Assembly: GCA_014529385.2 (NCBI GenBank)
Contig: CM043943.1
Span: forward strand, 97,118,355-97,182,354
From: Adiantum capillus-veneris
Taxonomy: Eukaryota; Streptophyta; Polypodiopsida; Polypodiales; Pteridaceae
Length of the DNA: 64,000 nt
Direction: 5' to 3'
The notes beneath the pieces are model-generated. The model was given only the letters and a program-made list of their open reading frames with translations, searched no databases and was not told where the DNA came from. Both the position numbers and the translations under genes were made by a program. This document shows positions 28,770 through 39,296 of this stretch, in pieces (position 1 is the stretch's first letter; every line of letters starts with the position of its first letter).

Positions 28770-31340
28770 GATGGTTTCTAATTTTGTTCTTTTTCCTTCA
28801 CTATATTTACACAACAAATGTGATAGGCACTCTGAACATGCTAGCAAAGAGGGTTGGAGCTCGCTTACTTATCACACGTACTAGAAGGTTTATGGTGACC
28901 CTCTTGAGCACTCACAAACTGAATCAGATTGGGGCCATGTCAATCCCAATAGGTAAGGTTCCTAGCTTTCACATTATTGCTTAGAATTAGTCAACTTTAT
29001 GGATCTTGGTATTTCATATTATCAATCTTCATGCAAGTGTTAGGAGTTGCTATGATGAAGGCAATAGGAGTGTAGAAACCTTAACAATTGATTAGTGCAG
29101 AGGAGCCAATGTTGAGGTTCCATATCTTCATATTGTTTTGTGGGAGTCTATTTGTACTCACTCATTTTTTCAAATTTTGCTGATTTAAAAAAGATGTCTC
29201 AGTTTTCAATGATATAGGTTTGCTTAGCCCCTATATTCAACACCTATGGCCTTAGAATGTGCGTTGATTATGCTAGAGTCATAAGAAATTTTGTTGCACA
29301 GGTTTGTAATGGCACTAATACATTGTAGTTGAAGTTGTTGATCTTTTAAAACATCGATATAGAGCAATGGATGAGATGCATAGGCTCTTGATCGTGGAGA
29401 TGGAAAACAAACAAGAAGATTTCATTATGTTTCAGATCTGGTATAAGTTGCTTATGCCGTAATTGTTTTTCAATGAGACCTTTATTGATTGTGTACCATG
29501 CAGCAGTTGTCAGAATGCTTTATTATGCATATATCAAATGAATTCTTTCCCTTTATTTGTATCAGGTTGAGGATCTCATGTAGCTTATGGAAAGTGAACA
29601 CATTGGTCACTTCCATCTCGGTAATCATAGGGGAATTTACAGAAGATGTCTCAATTTTTTGATGATACAGGTTTGCATAGCCTGTATATTCAACACCTAT
29701 AGCCTTAGAATGGGTGTTGATGATGGTAGAGTAATAAGAAACTTTGTTGCCCAGGTTTGTATTGGCATTATTACATTATAGTTGAAGTTGTTGATCTTTT
29801 AAAGCATCAATAGAGCAATGGATAAGATGCATAGGCTCTCTATCGACACCCTTTAACTATATATAGAGATGACAAACAAACAAGAAGCTTTCAATATGTT
29901 TCAGATCTGGTATAAGTTTCTTATGTGGTAATTGTTATTGAAATGAGACCTTTGTTAGTTGTGTACCATGCAATGGTTGTCAAAATGTTGTATTATGCAT
30001 ATATCAAATGAATTCTTTTCCCTTATTTGTATCAGGTTGACGATCTCATGCAGCTTATGGAAAGTAAACACATTGATCACTTCCATCTCGGAAACCCTCG
30101 TGGAATTTACAAAAGATGTCTCAGTTTTTTTATGATACATGTTCACATATCCCGTATATTCAACACCTATGGCCTTTGAATGTGCGTTAATGATGGTAGA
30201 GTCATAAGAAATTTTGTTGCCCAGGTTTGTATTGGCACTAATACATTATAGTTGAAATTGTTGCTCTTTTAAAGCATCAATGTAGAGAAATGGATGAGAT
30301 GCATAGGCTTTTCATCGTCAACACCCTTTATCTGTATATGGAGATGGCAAACAAACAAGAAGATTTCAATATGTTTCAAATCTGGTAAGAGTTTCTTATG
30401 TTGTAATTGTTATTCAAATGAGACCTTTTTTTATTGTGTACCATGCAATGGTTATCAAAATGCTTTACTTGCATATATCAAATGAATTCTTTCACCTTAT
30501 TTGTATCAGGTTGAGGATATAATGCAGCTTATGGAAAGTGAACACATCGGTCACTTCCATCTCGCAAACCCTGAGGGAATTTACGGAAGATGTCTTAGTT
30601 TTTCAATGATACAAGTTCGCATAGCCCATATATTAAACACCTATGGCCTTAGAATGTGCATTGATGATGGTAGAGTCATAAGCAATTTTGTTGCCCAGGT
30701 TTGTATTGGCACTAATACATTATAGTTTAAGTTGTTGATCTTTTAAAGCATCGATATAGAGAAATGGATGAGATGCATAGGATCTTCATCGACACCCTTT
30801 AACTACATATGGAGATGGCAAAAAAACAAGAATCTTTCAATATGTTTCAGATCTGGTGTGAGTTTATTATGCGGTAATTGTTATTCAAAATGAGACCTTT
30901 GTTGATTGTGTACCATGCAATGGTTGTCAAAATGCTTTTCTATGCATATATCAAATGAATTCTTTCCCCTTATTTTTATCAGGTTGAAGATCTCATGCAG
31001 GTTATGGAAAGCAAACACATTGGTCACTTTCCATCTTGAAAACCCTGGGGGAATTTACAATGTTGGAACTTCTGAAAGTAAGTGTAGAGTTATCTCTACT
31101 TGACTTCTTTTTTGCACAATTGTTTTGAATTTCTACATACCTAGGTTGTTAAGGGACTGATAAATATTCAAGAACAGATAGAGTTTATGGATAATATAGT
31201 AGACAATCCCACAAGCTCAATCTTATATTACCAAGGCTAAGAATTTATTGCATTGGGAGCCAAAAATACATTTGAAGGAGGTCCTTCCTTTGGACTTCCT
31301 TTGAAGGTTGAAGATTTTTGAGGAAGGATTTTGGAAGACC
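28770..31340 (+). pseudogene. UXS: UDP-xylose synthase (UDP-glucuronate decarboxylase) relic with tandem exons
   Basis: UXS makes UDP-xylose for cell-wall xylan. Exons are recognisable in gene order: TNVIGTLNMLAKRVGARLLI (28784-28952, ending at a GTAAGG donor); SCYDEGNRSVETLTID with GANVEV (from 29044, after TTAG); then exon X (IFNTYGLRMCxDDGRVIxNFVAQ), exon M (PLTxYGDGKxTRxFQYVSDL) and exon Y (VEDLMQLMESEHIGHF...NPG), repeated four times; and a last exon from 31145 with VVK, IEFMDN and GLPLKVEDF. The NAD-binding N-terminus is missing. Stops and frameshifts, e.g. TAG in the second exon and an extra T in the fourth Y exon, make it a pseudogene. Introns are retained, so it is a genomic duplicate. 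Confidence 0.88.
29188..31060 (+). repeat. Fourfold tandem array of a three-exon UXS block, ~470 bp unit
   Basis: X exons start at 29218, 29671, 30141 and 30615; Y exons at 29566, 30036, 30510 and 30983. Spacings are 453-474 bp. M exons lie near 29394, 29849, 30323 and 30795. Each of the first three Y exons breaks off after GGAATTTAC and joins AGAAGATGTCTCAG-like intron sequence that also precedes the first X exon. Only the fourth Y continues normally (TTTACAATGTTGGAACTTCTG, then a GTAAG donor). This fixes the duplication endpoints: the intron before X and the middle of Y. Confidence 0.9.
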
Positions 31341-31768
31341 ATATGGGCTCACAACTATAATTGAGATCCATAGGTATCTTTTGCTTAGATGGTTCACAAA
31401 ATCCTTGTACACTCAATTCAAGATAAGTACAGGCTATTGTATATCTACCTAATGATTCTTAAATCTTTTGATACAAGGATGAGTTCCCTACGTCATTTGT
31501 TTTTTGGTGCCGCAGCTTCCCCATTTTTGAGCTTTTCCATGTATGTCTACATAATGTGTTTTTGAGTAGTCTTCGTTTGTGAAGAGGCATATCAATTATT
31601 TCTTTTTATATGTTTTAAGCAGGCATGGTCTTATTATTGGTTATGCACTTTGGTGGCCTTTGATTTTTTTTCATTGTGTGCCAAGGTTTGTTCTAGTGGC
31701 ATAGTGCACACTTCCATAAGTATTTCATTTCTAGCTAGATGTCTATAAGCCAGGTTGCACAACAAATA
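31341..31768. other. No gene recognised
   Basis: AT-rich DNA between the UXS relic and the PPR relic. No convincing coding segment; could hold UXS 3' untranslated sequence. Confidence 0.5.
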
Positions 31769-31868
31769 CAGCTTAGATGCCCTATGGCGCAGAGTCACAT
31801 GGTTGAGACAAATTCACGATAAAATTGCTAGTCAAGGGTTGTCATAGAAACATGTCTTGCATTGGTAG
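31769..31868 (+). pseudogene. PPR gene relic, left part, interrupted by a copia insertion
   Basis: The end of this stretch reads QIHDKIASQGLS with KHVLHW-like residues, the same PPR segment as at 28420-28460. The match resumes at 44954 after the outer copia element (SALVDMYPK), so the element inserted inside this relic. Confidence 0.55.
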
Positions 31869-32350
31869 TGTTATGGAATTGATATTTTTTTATTTATTGC
31901 AGCTGACAAGTAGAAAAGACTAGACCGAGCTAGACCTATGCGAATGGAAACATGTATATTGTACATTTTATTATTCATGTGCTCTTTTATGAGCTTTGGC
32001 CATTTAGGACTGGCCGGTCAGTTTGTACTCAATTTGACCATTCAAGAATCTATAAATGAAATACGTGCAAGAGGGAAACGGTCACTCTTGCATGGGTGGC
32101 AATTTCACCCAGTGCTTGTGTCTTCTTCTCTCCTCTCCTCTCTTCTCTCTTGCCATGCTGGCCTAGCACTCCGCTCTAGGAGGTGCGTCTGCACGTGCTC
32201 TTTTTCTCCCTCCCACTCTCTGTCTCTTTATGTTCGCGTGCAGTCTCGATTATGTGCTATGTGATTTGTCAGGGATGTAAATTCATGGTTTTATCGCTTG
32301 TAGCATGTCATTATTGGTATTTTGCAGGGTTCATGATGTTTCTGTTTGCA
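31869..32350 (+). repeat. 5' LTR of the outer copia element
   Basis: The LTR runs from TGTTATGG to GTTTGCA, 482 bp, with similarity along its length to 44483-44948. It contains a TATAAATG-type stretch near 32050 and a CT-rich part (32120-32220). Confidence 0.8.
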
Positions 32351-32354
32351 ATAG

Positions 32355-32367
32355 TGGTATCAGAGCC
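32355..32367 (+). other. Primer-binding site of the outer copia element
   Basis: TGGTATCAGAGCC lies four bases inside the LTR end and is complementary to initiator tRNA-Met. Confidence 0.88.
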
Positions 32368-32941
32368 AGCAAAACGCTCTTGGTAATATGGATATCACAC
32401 CGGCAAAGAGAATCAAGGATGGCAATCATACCCAGAGCTAAGCTTATTTATTTTTGTAATTTTATTAATGGTAACTTTGCTGGTCAACTTTCCACTGTTT
32501 GTTTTGTTTTCCTTCTTAGTTTAATCATTCTATAATTTCATTCAACAAAACCACTTGGATCACACGATTGGAATATGCTAAAAAAAGAGATTATAAGTTA
32601 GATTAGGAAGTTAGGTTCGAGTATACCGAGCTCAAAGAGATGCATATGGCCAATTGCATGAAGAATAAGAGAGTTTTTAACACAAAAGACAATTACATAA
32701 AGGTATAATTAATGGCGAGTGGATAAGTAGTAGACATTTCTCTATTGTCAAAGCAATCCCAAACAAAGTAAGGGAGTAAGAATGAGAATTAGAAGCATAT
32801 ATGTTTTTATGCTTCTCTTCTCCCTAAAAAATTATGTGATTCAAGTGTGATGAGCAGATTTCATGTCCTCTCTCTTGCATGATATGGACGTGGTTGGTTG
32901 ATGCTCAATCCGTACCCTCAAAATTGCCAAGCCAGAACCAT
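32368..32941 (+). other. Outer copia leader and possible gag start, otherwise nothing clear
   Basis: A short frame MDITPAKRIKDG resembles copia gag starts; the remainder is AT-rich with scattered coding-like words and no defined domain. It ends at the nested element. Confidence 0.4.
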
Positions 32942-32946
32942 AGGAA

Positions 32947-33173
32947 TGTTACCATATACATGTGGTAGTGATGTGTGTGAACACACTAGGACCACCGGGG
33001 CATTTTTCCCCTCTTTAGGAGGATTTTCCCCAGTGCATTGTATATACGTCCATTCATTCTAGGACTATCTATCTTTCCATTGCACACTAAGTAACACACT
33101 CTCCATTGTGTGCCTTGAGCTTCCTTTGTCTTCTCCAAGCTATGAGCGTTTCTCTGCAACCCTGATTCCAACA
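32947..33173 (+). repeat. 5' LTR of the nested copia element
   Basis: 227 bp, TGTTACCATATA to CCAACA, paired with 41094-41320. Confidence 0.92.
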
Positions 33174-33175
33174 AT

Positions 33176-33187
33176 TGGTATCAGAGC
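33176..33187 (+). other. Primer-binding site of the nested copia element
   Basis: TGGTATCAGAGC, complement of initiator tRNA-Met, two bases after the 5' LTR. Confidence 0.92.
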
Positions 33188-33537
33188 AGGTTGCATCCTC
33201 CCGGGCTTAGTCCTTAGCGGCTCCAACACACGCCTGCTCATTTTCTCCATTTTCAGTCAGGTTTGGCGAGCGTTTGCAGGTCGACAAATATTTTGGGAAA
33301 GCTCATAGAGTTTAGTCTGCTAAGATTTCTGATTCGGGCTCATTTCAGCCTCCATTTCCACTATAGGTAGGTCTGCACAGGCAATTTCATCAGTTTGTGC
33401 AGAATCTTTGTCAGTGTCATTTTTTGCATAACAGGTATCTTACAGTCTTTTACGGTTTGTGCTATATAGCATGTGTTGTTCCCACTCCGTTTCTCCTCTC
33501 TTTGGGTAGTTTTCACATCTAGGTGCAGCATTTACCA

Positions 33538-34470
33538 TGGCTGACAACAACACAGATTTTTTCAAGATGTTTGCTATACTGAGGACAGGTTGAATGGGGA
33601 CAATTACCCTATGTGGGCTTATATGATGCAGCATGTTCTTGTGTCAAAGGGCGTCTAGAATATTGTGTAGGGCATTGATGTACGTCCTTGTTCTAAGGAT
33701 GTAGGCGATGTTGAGGATGTTGCAGGTCTTGCTGCAAGTATTGCTGCAATTAGATTTGTTTTGCCTACGGTGCAACAAGCTCGTTGAGATGTCTAGGATG
33801 CGCAGGCTCATGTGTTGATTGCATTGTGTATGAAGCGCACCATTACTCCTCACATTCGTTCAACAAAATCTACAAAACAGGCTTGGGATATTCTAGCAGG
33901 TCTTTATGCAAGCCGCAATGAGGCTAAAATTGCTTTGTTGTGTAAAGAGCTGGAATCTAAGATTATGCATGAAGAAGATGATATGGACACTTTCCTTGTT
34001 GGTGTCAAGGATATCAAAGATCAACTTATTTCTACAGGTGAAGTCATTTCAAACATTTCCCTTGTTCAAACTATTCTTGATGCCTTACCAGATTCTTACT
34101 AGACTTTTGCTAGTACTTGGAGACTTATGACCCAAGGAAATCCTGAAGTTTTCAAGTTTGATGCATTATGCACATTGCTGCTGCATGAATCATTTTCTGG
34201 AAAAAAATAGGACTAGGTAGCATGCAGCTGAAAAGGCTTTTATTGCTGCTCAAAGAAAGGGTGGCAACATTGCAATGCAACCACTTCTTATGGTTCTACT
34301 ACGAGTGGAAAAAATTCTGTTCCTAATGCTTCTTCTGGCAGTAATTCTTCTGGAAATTCTGATAAGAAGGGAAAAAAGAAGATACGTTTCCATTATTGTA
34401 AAGCTAATGATCACTTGATCAAGCAGTGTCCTAAGTTGAAGGCCAAAGAAGCTAAGAAGAAAGAGGGTGG
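33538..34470 (+). pseudogene. Copia gag: UBN2 domain and zinc knuckle
   Basis: It starts with ATG (MADNNTDFFKMF). The UBN2 blocks are AWDILAGLYASRNEAKIALL, LESKIMHEEDDMDTFLVGVK and ILDALPDSY, followed by a basic stretch and a knuckle-type CP/HL motif (YCKANDHLIKQCPKLK). In copia elements this forms the particle shell and packages RNA. Fossil, several breaks. Confidence 0.88.
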
Positions 34471-34599
34471 TTCCAGTGGAAATGTGGGTACCACTACAAA
34501 TGCAACCATTGTTGTTTCTTCTGTGAAAGGAGACTATGATGTTGATTTAGATGCAGAATGGGCTTTTAGTGCATAGTGCACTTATAATCCTGTTGTCCA

Positions 34600-35930
34600 T
34601 GATGCATGCATGTGAGTTGCTGCAGATTCACATGTGTGGTATTTTGACAGTAGTGCTACAAAGCACATTACCTCACATCGTGAATTGTTTACCTCTCTCG
34701 AGTCTGTACCTCATGGGAATTCTATCACTTGTGCCAACAATGCCTGTTATCCGGTTTAGGAAGTTGGAAAGATTGTGCTTATTGCTGCAAATGGTAGTTC
34801 TTTCGCACTTGTTGCTGCACTTTATGTCCCTGGGATCAAGAATAATCTTTTGTCTGTGTCTACACTTGCTAAACTTGGACTTGTAGTCAAATTTGTGGAT
34901 GACAGATGTACTATACATGATCTTAGTTTGGGTGATGAAATTGTTGCATCTGGCCTTTTGTGCCGTGGGTTTTATAAGCTCACTTTGTATGACAAGTGTG
35001 GAAAAAATTTTGCAAATGTAGTTGCAGATTCAAGGGTTGTTTCAGATGTGAAACTGTGGCATGCACATTTTGGGCATCTGAATTTTGTCAGTTTACTGCG
35101 TTTGCAAAAATCTGATATGGTTGCTTCTTTGTTGCCTTTTGAAGCACCTGTCAAACATGTTTGTGAAGGTTGTATCTTGGGTAAGATGTAGCATTCAAAG
35201 TTTCCAAAGGATGGTTCAGTTAGGGCCACATGCAGATTGCAGCTTGTGCATAGTGATGTTTGTGGGCCCATACAAACTCCGTCCTTGGGAAATTATCTGT
35301 ACTTCATGACTTTCATTGATGATTACTCTAGGAATGCATGGGTATTTCCACTTAAAGCGAAGTCCGAAGTTTTTATGTGCTTCACATGTTTTTTGGCTAT
35401 GGTTGATAATGTTTTGAAATGTACTATAGGCACCCTCCGTTCCGATCGAAGGGGAGGAGTATATGTCTCATGAATTTAATGCATTTCTGGCTAGTTGTGG
35501 GATAAAACACCAATGTACACTGCCCTATACACCTCAAAAAAATGGTGTTGCTGAGAGGAAAAATAGGTTACTTACGGAAATGGTTCAATGTATGGTCAAA
35601 ATTCAAGCTTTGCCGCATTCTTTTTGGTTTGAGTCCATCATGTGTGCCACTTATGTACTTAACAGGTGTCCTAAAAAGGCTTTGTAGTCTATTACTCCAT
35701 ATGAAGCATGGCATGATAGAAAGCCTTCTATTGATCACATGCTTGTTTTTGGCTATTTGGCATATGCTTTGGTGCCACAAACACAACGCAAAAAATTGTA
35801 TGATAAGGTTGTCACATGTATTTTTGTAGGTTATAGTGCTGAAAGCAAAGGTTATAGGTTATATCAACTACAAACAAAGTGTATTTTGGTTTCACGGGAT
35901 GTAGTGTTTGTGGAAGATTCTGTTTAGCCC
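34600..35930 (+). pseudogene. Copia protease and integrase region
   Basis: Segments in order: WYFDSSATKHITSHRELF (protease active-site region), LYVPGIKNNLLSVSTLAKLG, the GAG-pre-integrase WHAHFGHLNFVSLLRL with CEGCILGK, then the integrase core HSDVCGPIQTPSLGNYLYF, TFIDDYSRNAWVFPLK, TLPYTPQKNGVAERKNRLL, and DKVVTCIFVGYSAESKGYRL near the end. All are typical of Ty1/copia. Fossil, several breaks. Confidence 0.9.
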
Positions 35931-36149
35931 TTGTTGTCATGTACTAGAGACAAAAAAGTAAGCTCACAGGACATTTATAACACTTTGTTGCCTCTTTTTA
36001 GTGGTGGAAGTTCAAATGTAAATTCTAATGAGGCAAATGTACAGCCTACGGGGGTTTCCAAAAATGTTATATTTCAGCCTATTAGTGATGTAGATGTACA
36101 TGATGTACTTGATGAGGAAGAGGAATCCCAATCCTCGAGTGAGTACTTC

Positions 36150-36616
36150 CGAGCGGACATGAAACCGAGCGAGCATGAGCAATGAAAAAGATTAGATCAA
36201 GATCTCAATAGTCACTCTATAGAGTATAGTGTAGCAAAATAACCATGTTGCATCTCAAATAGTCTCAAACAAAAGAGCCATGCTCTTCCTTCAATGTGTT
36301 CACACACATTAAAATATTCTCAAACAAAAGAGCCATACTCTTCCTTTAAGGTGTTCACACACACATTGATACACAGTCATATCCTTGCTCGGAACCATCT
36401 TGTTGAGCATATTCCAAAACTCTATTTGTGCAACCTTATTCTCCATGGTAAATTTAGATGTTTCAGTTTTCATAATTTCCTGTACAAATAGGTCAAAAGA
36501 TGGTAACTCAAATGCCACATGTCCATCATAATGCTTAGCTAGCTCTTGAACTTGAATGATATCCTTTGCTCACTCTTAGCTGCCAAGTTTAGTGAATTTT
36601 CAGTGTCTTGTCTCTT

Positions 36617-36618
<2 letters not shown>
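36150..36618. other. 5' part of the insert: no gene, one tandem duplication
   Basis: A ~50 bp unit containing CTCAAACAAAAGAGCCAT and CTCTTCCTT is repeated (about 36263-36312 and 36313-36362). No coding region was recognised. A direct partner elsewhere in the window was not found. Confidence 0.55.

Positions 36619-36702
<84 letters not shown>
36619..36702. repeat. (CT)n microsatellite
   Basis: About 84 bp of nearly pure CT. Confidence 0.95.
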
Positions 36703-36706
<4 letters not shown>

Positions 36707-36719
36707 ACTTTAGAAAGAC

Positions 36720-37338
36720 ATTAAAACAATATCAGATACAAGCCCGTCCAAAAGACTCAAAAGTCCCTCAACATCCATCTTATTGATGGCTTCAACTACA
36801 GTGGCAATGCTCGTAGCATGCGTCTTCTAAGAGTTCTATGATAGAAGTAAAAATTCATGAGCCTTCTTCCTCTCCTGGCTTATGCACTAATTAGACACCT
36901 CTTCACTTCGTAACAACAAAAACATTGGTACGCTGATTCTGGTTCTGCATATCCTCCTTGCGTCTAAACCTTTGTGGTGGCTCCCAAACTCTTCTTCTTG
37001 TGCGGGATCTCACACGCACAACATGAGAGCGAATGGCGCATGAAATGTAGTACTGCATATGGCGCAAAGCTTGGGAAGTGCATACCCATAATAAACAAAA
37101 GCATATCATAGTTCTCGCAGATTCGTGCTTGCGATTCATTATTAGATCAGGGTGATGCTTCACCATGGCTGCTCGTGACTGTCCGCGTGTGCTAAGAGAC
37201 TCTCTCTCCCTCTCTCTCTCTCTCTCCCCCTCTCTCTTTTTTTTAATAAAAAAATTCAATAAATCTTAAAACGATGGAGACTGTACAAACGCAGTGGGCT
37301 CCTTCAGCGGTAACAAGTAAATACAGGCCGCAGAAGCC
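36720..37338. other. Spacer, probable 3' flank of the LEA_1-like gene
   Basis: No gene recognised. It contains a CT tract (about 37200-37234) followed by T-rich and AATAAA-like sequence on both strands near 37240-37265. Confidence 0.5.
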
Positions 37339-37757
37339 TTAGACTGTAGCGGTTTTGGCAGGAGTAGTGGGAGCGGGCACGCCGGCAGTAGCATACCTAG
37401 TAGCGTTTGCATTGACACCTGTAGTAGCAAGTGGATCATTGCCATAATTCGCCACTAGGGCATTGCTGTTGAGAGGCTCTGCGGAAGCAGATCCACTCGA
37501 GTTATGCACATTTGCCATGGCAATGTTCGTAGTTGCATGTTGGCGGTCAATATCCGCCCACATATTTGCCGTCTCAGTGGCGTTCTCTGCTTTCTTCTCA
37601 TGCTTCACTTCCTTGGCTCCTGTTTCCTTTGCCTCCTTTCTTTTGTGGGAAGCCTCACGGCTGGGTTTGTCATGGGCCATAACCTTGTCGAGCTTCTCTT
37701 GCGTGGAGGCCTTGGCTTTGTTCATCTTCTCCTCTACCTTGGCGGTGGCATTGCTGC

Positions 37758-37761
<4 letters not shown>
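37339..37761 (-). CDS. LEA_1-family (group 4) late embryogenesis abundant protein
   Basis: An intact 140-residue ORF with ATG at 37761. The N-terminal half is Lys/Glu/Ala-rich and helical: KVEEKMNKAKASTQEKLDKV, then MAHDKPSREASHKRKEAKE and AKEVKHEKKAENATE. The AHDxxxREAxHxRKEAKxxxA pattern is that of LEA_1 (PF03760), a desiccation-protective, intrinsically disordered family. The C-terminal half is Asn/Ala/Thr-rich and low complexity. There is no signal peptide, so cytosolic or nuclear location is expected. The 5' flank is an ~80 bp CT tract (GA on the sense strand) leading into the palindrome. It is divergent to a second LEA-like gene 210 bp away. Confidence 0.8.

Positions 37762-37838
<77 letters not shown>
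37762..37838. repeat. (CT)n microsatellite in the LEA 5' flank
   Basis: About 77 bp of CT beginning directly at the LEA_1-like start codon; its end forms part of the left palindrome arm. Confidence 0.95.
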
Positions 37839-37840
<2 letters not shown>

Positions 37841-37914
37841 AAAAAAAATCAACTCTCTCAAAGAGCGTACGCTCTTTGAGAGAGTTGATTTTTTTTTAGA
37901 GAGAGAGAGAGAGA
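37823..37914. repeat. Perfect 92 bp palindrome between two divergent LEA genes
   Basis: The centre is GCGTACGC (37865-37872) with no spacer. Each 46-base arm runs, from the centre outward, through CTCTTTGAGAGAGTTGA and nine T to a GA tract. No mismatch was seen. It could extrude as a hairpin. It may be a real inverted junction joining the two LEA upstream regions or an assembly fold-back. Confidence 0.9.
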
Positions 37915-37971
37915 ACGGCACCTTGTCAGACACCTGCGCACACACACAACCTCAGAAGAGAAGCAGGATCG

Positions 37972-38199
37972 ATGGCTGAACATACACAACAGGCCAAGGA
38001 GGCAGTCGCTCAGAAGGCGGACGAGATGAAGTAATACAGCCAGGAGAAGACCGGGCAAGTCCGCGAGGAAACCCAGGGAATGGCGGAAAGTGCAAAGGAG
38101 AAGGCCCAAGAGGGGAAAGGTACGGTTGCCGACACCCTCGGCAAGGCAAGCGAAGCTATCAAGATAGCTATGAGCAAGGTTACAGGTCCACGCAACTAA
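37972..38199 (+). pseudogene. Small LEA_4-like protein gene with one in-frame stop
   Basis: It starts MAEHTQQAKEAVAQKADEMK, has TAA at codon 21 (38032-38034), and continues in frame with YSQEKTGQVREETQGMAES, AKEKAQEGKGTVADTLGKAS and a stop at 38197-38199; total 76 codons. The Ala/Lys/Glu/Gln-rich helical repeat resembles group 3/LEA_4 and small KIN-like proteins, which protect membranes and proteins during drying or cold. Apart from the single stop the frame is clean, so loss is recent or the base is an error. The upstream region carries GA and AC tracts. Confidence 0.65.
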
Positions 38200-38383
38200 A
38201 TTTTCTATTTAAAGAAAAAGGAAGGCAGTTGCGTGGGTGGGCTGCGTACATGATGATGATGATGATGTGCAAGACAATTTCTATGCAATCCAAAAACAGT
38301 TTCTCTTTGATGGATTGCAATTTACTCCAATGTGCATACGGTTTTGTTAATTCTGGGGATTTTGCACATACGAGTTTTAATTC

Positions 38384-38483
<100 letters not shown>

Positions 38484-38556
38484 CCATCACTTGCATTCTG
38501 CACCTCTAACAAGGTATCCACTAGTCAGTAGCACTTGAGTCTGCCGTAGTACTGCA

Positions 38557-38733
38557 ATGGCGAGCTCTTCTTATGTGGCTAGAAACAAGGGTCTGGCACT
38601 GCTGCTTTTGGCGATGGGGGTGGCGAGCCTTGCGAATGCGGGTGGGGACAAGGGTCACTATGGCAGCAAGGGCAGTGGTAGTTATGATCAGCATGGCGGT
38701 CAAGGTGGCAAGAGCATCTCTCTCACTGATTAG
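38557..38733 (+). CDS. Short secreted Gly-rich peptide, 58 residues
   Basis: The ORF has ATG at 38557 and TAG at 38731-38733. MASSSYVARNKGLALLLLAM with GVASLANA gives a classic signal peptide (positive n-region, Leu/Ala core, ANA|GG cleavage near residue 28). The mature part is Gly/Ser/His/Lys-rich (GGDKGHYGSKGSGSYDQHGG). This is the layout of small plant cell-wall glycine-rich or antimicrobial-type peptides; no cysteine is present, so a defensin-like fold is excluded. It is shorter than most gene finders accept. GC content is higher than in neighbouring DNA, as in the two LEA genes. Confidence 0.65.
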   Translation: MASSSYVARNKGLALLLLAMGVASLANAGGDKGHYGSKGSGSYDQHGGQGGKSISLTD

Positions 38734-39131
38734 CACTCTTCCTAGTGGACATACATGGTAGCTCTTGGTTTGGAAAGTCTCTATCATCTGCAAAAAATGG
38801 GATGTCAATACGATGCAACCCTTTCCCTCATCCAACTAGCAAGATTTCCTTAACACCTTGACTTTAGCAGACACAAGCTCAAAAGAGATTGAAATTTGCC
38901 GCAAACAAATTATGGCCTTCTAGACATCTGCTAGATTTTTCCAAACAATGATGCAAAATTGAAAGGAGTCACATCTTCCATGTTTGTGAACTAAGCTGTT
39001 CAATTGATCTATATTTAAGTTTCCAAAAAAGCATATGTTTGCTAGCAATGGTGACATGTATAAGGACGACTAGATTTGTATAATCATGATTGGGGAGCAA
39101 TGGTGCTGACATTTATTGTTTGGGTTTAGAG

Positions 39132-39134
<3 letters not shown>
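38734..39134. other. Spacer, no gene recognised
   Basis: AT-rich, possibly the 3' flank of the small secreted-peptide gene. No supported coding region. Confidence 0.5.

Positions 39135-39204
<70 letters not shown>
39135..39204. repeat. (CT)n microsatellite
   Basis: About 70 bp of CT near the right end of the insert. Confidence 0.95.
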
Positions 39205-39206
<2 letters not shown>

Positions 39207-39296
39207 GTCTCTTTTTAGAAAAGATGTATAAAGATACGTGAGAAACTCACTTGGTAACTTTGCTCGGTTTTGATCTTGCTCAGGTAAATTCGCTCG

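Noticed and set aside
29188-31060. A CRISPR-like or satellite interpretation of the regular repeats
   Set aside because: Units are ~470 bp and contain exons of UDP-xylose synthase; the host is eukaryotic.
33176-33187. tRNA-like sequence GGTATCAGAGC
   Set aside because: It is a primer-binding site next to LTRs (here, at 32355 and at 10474), not a tRNA gene.
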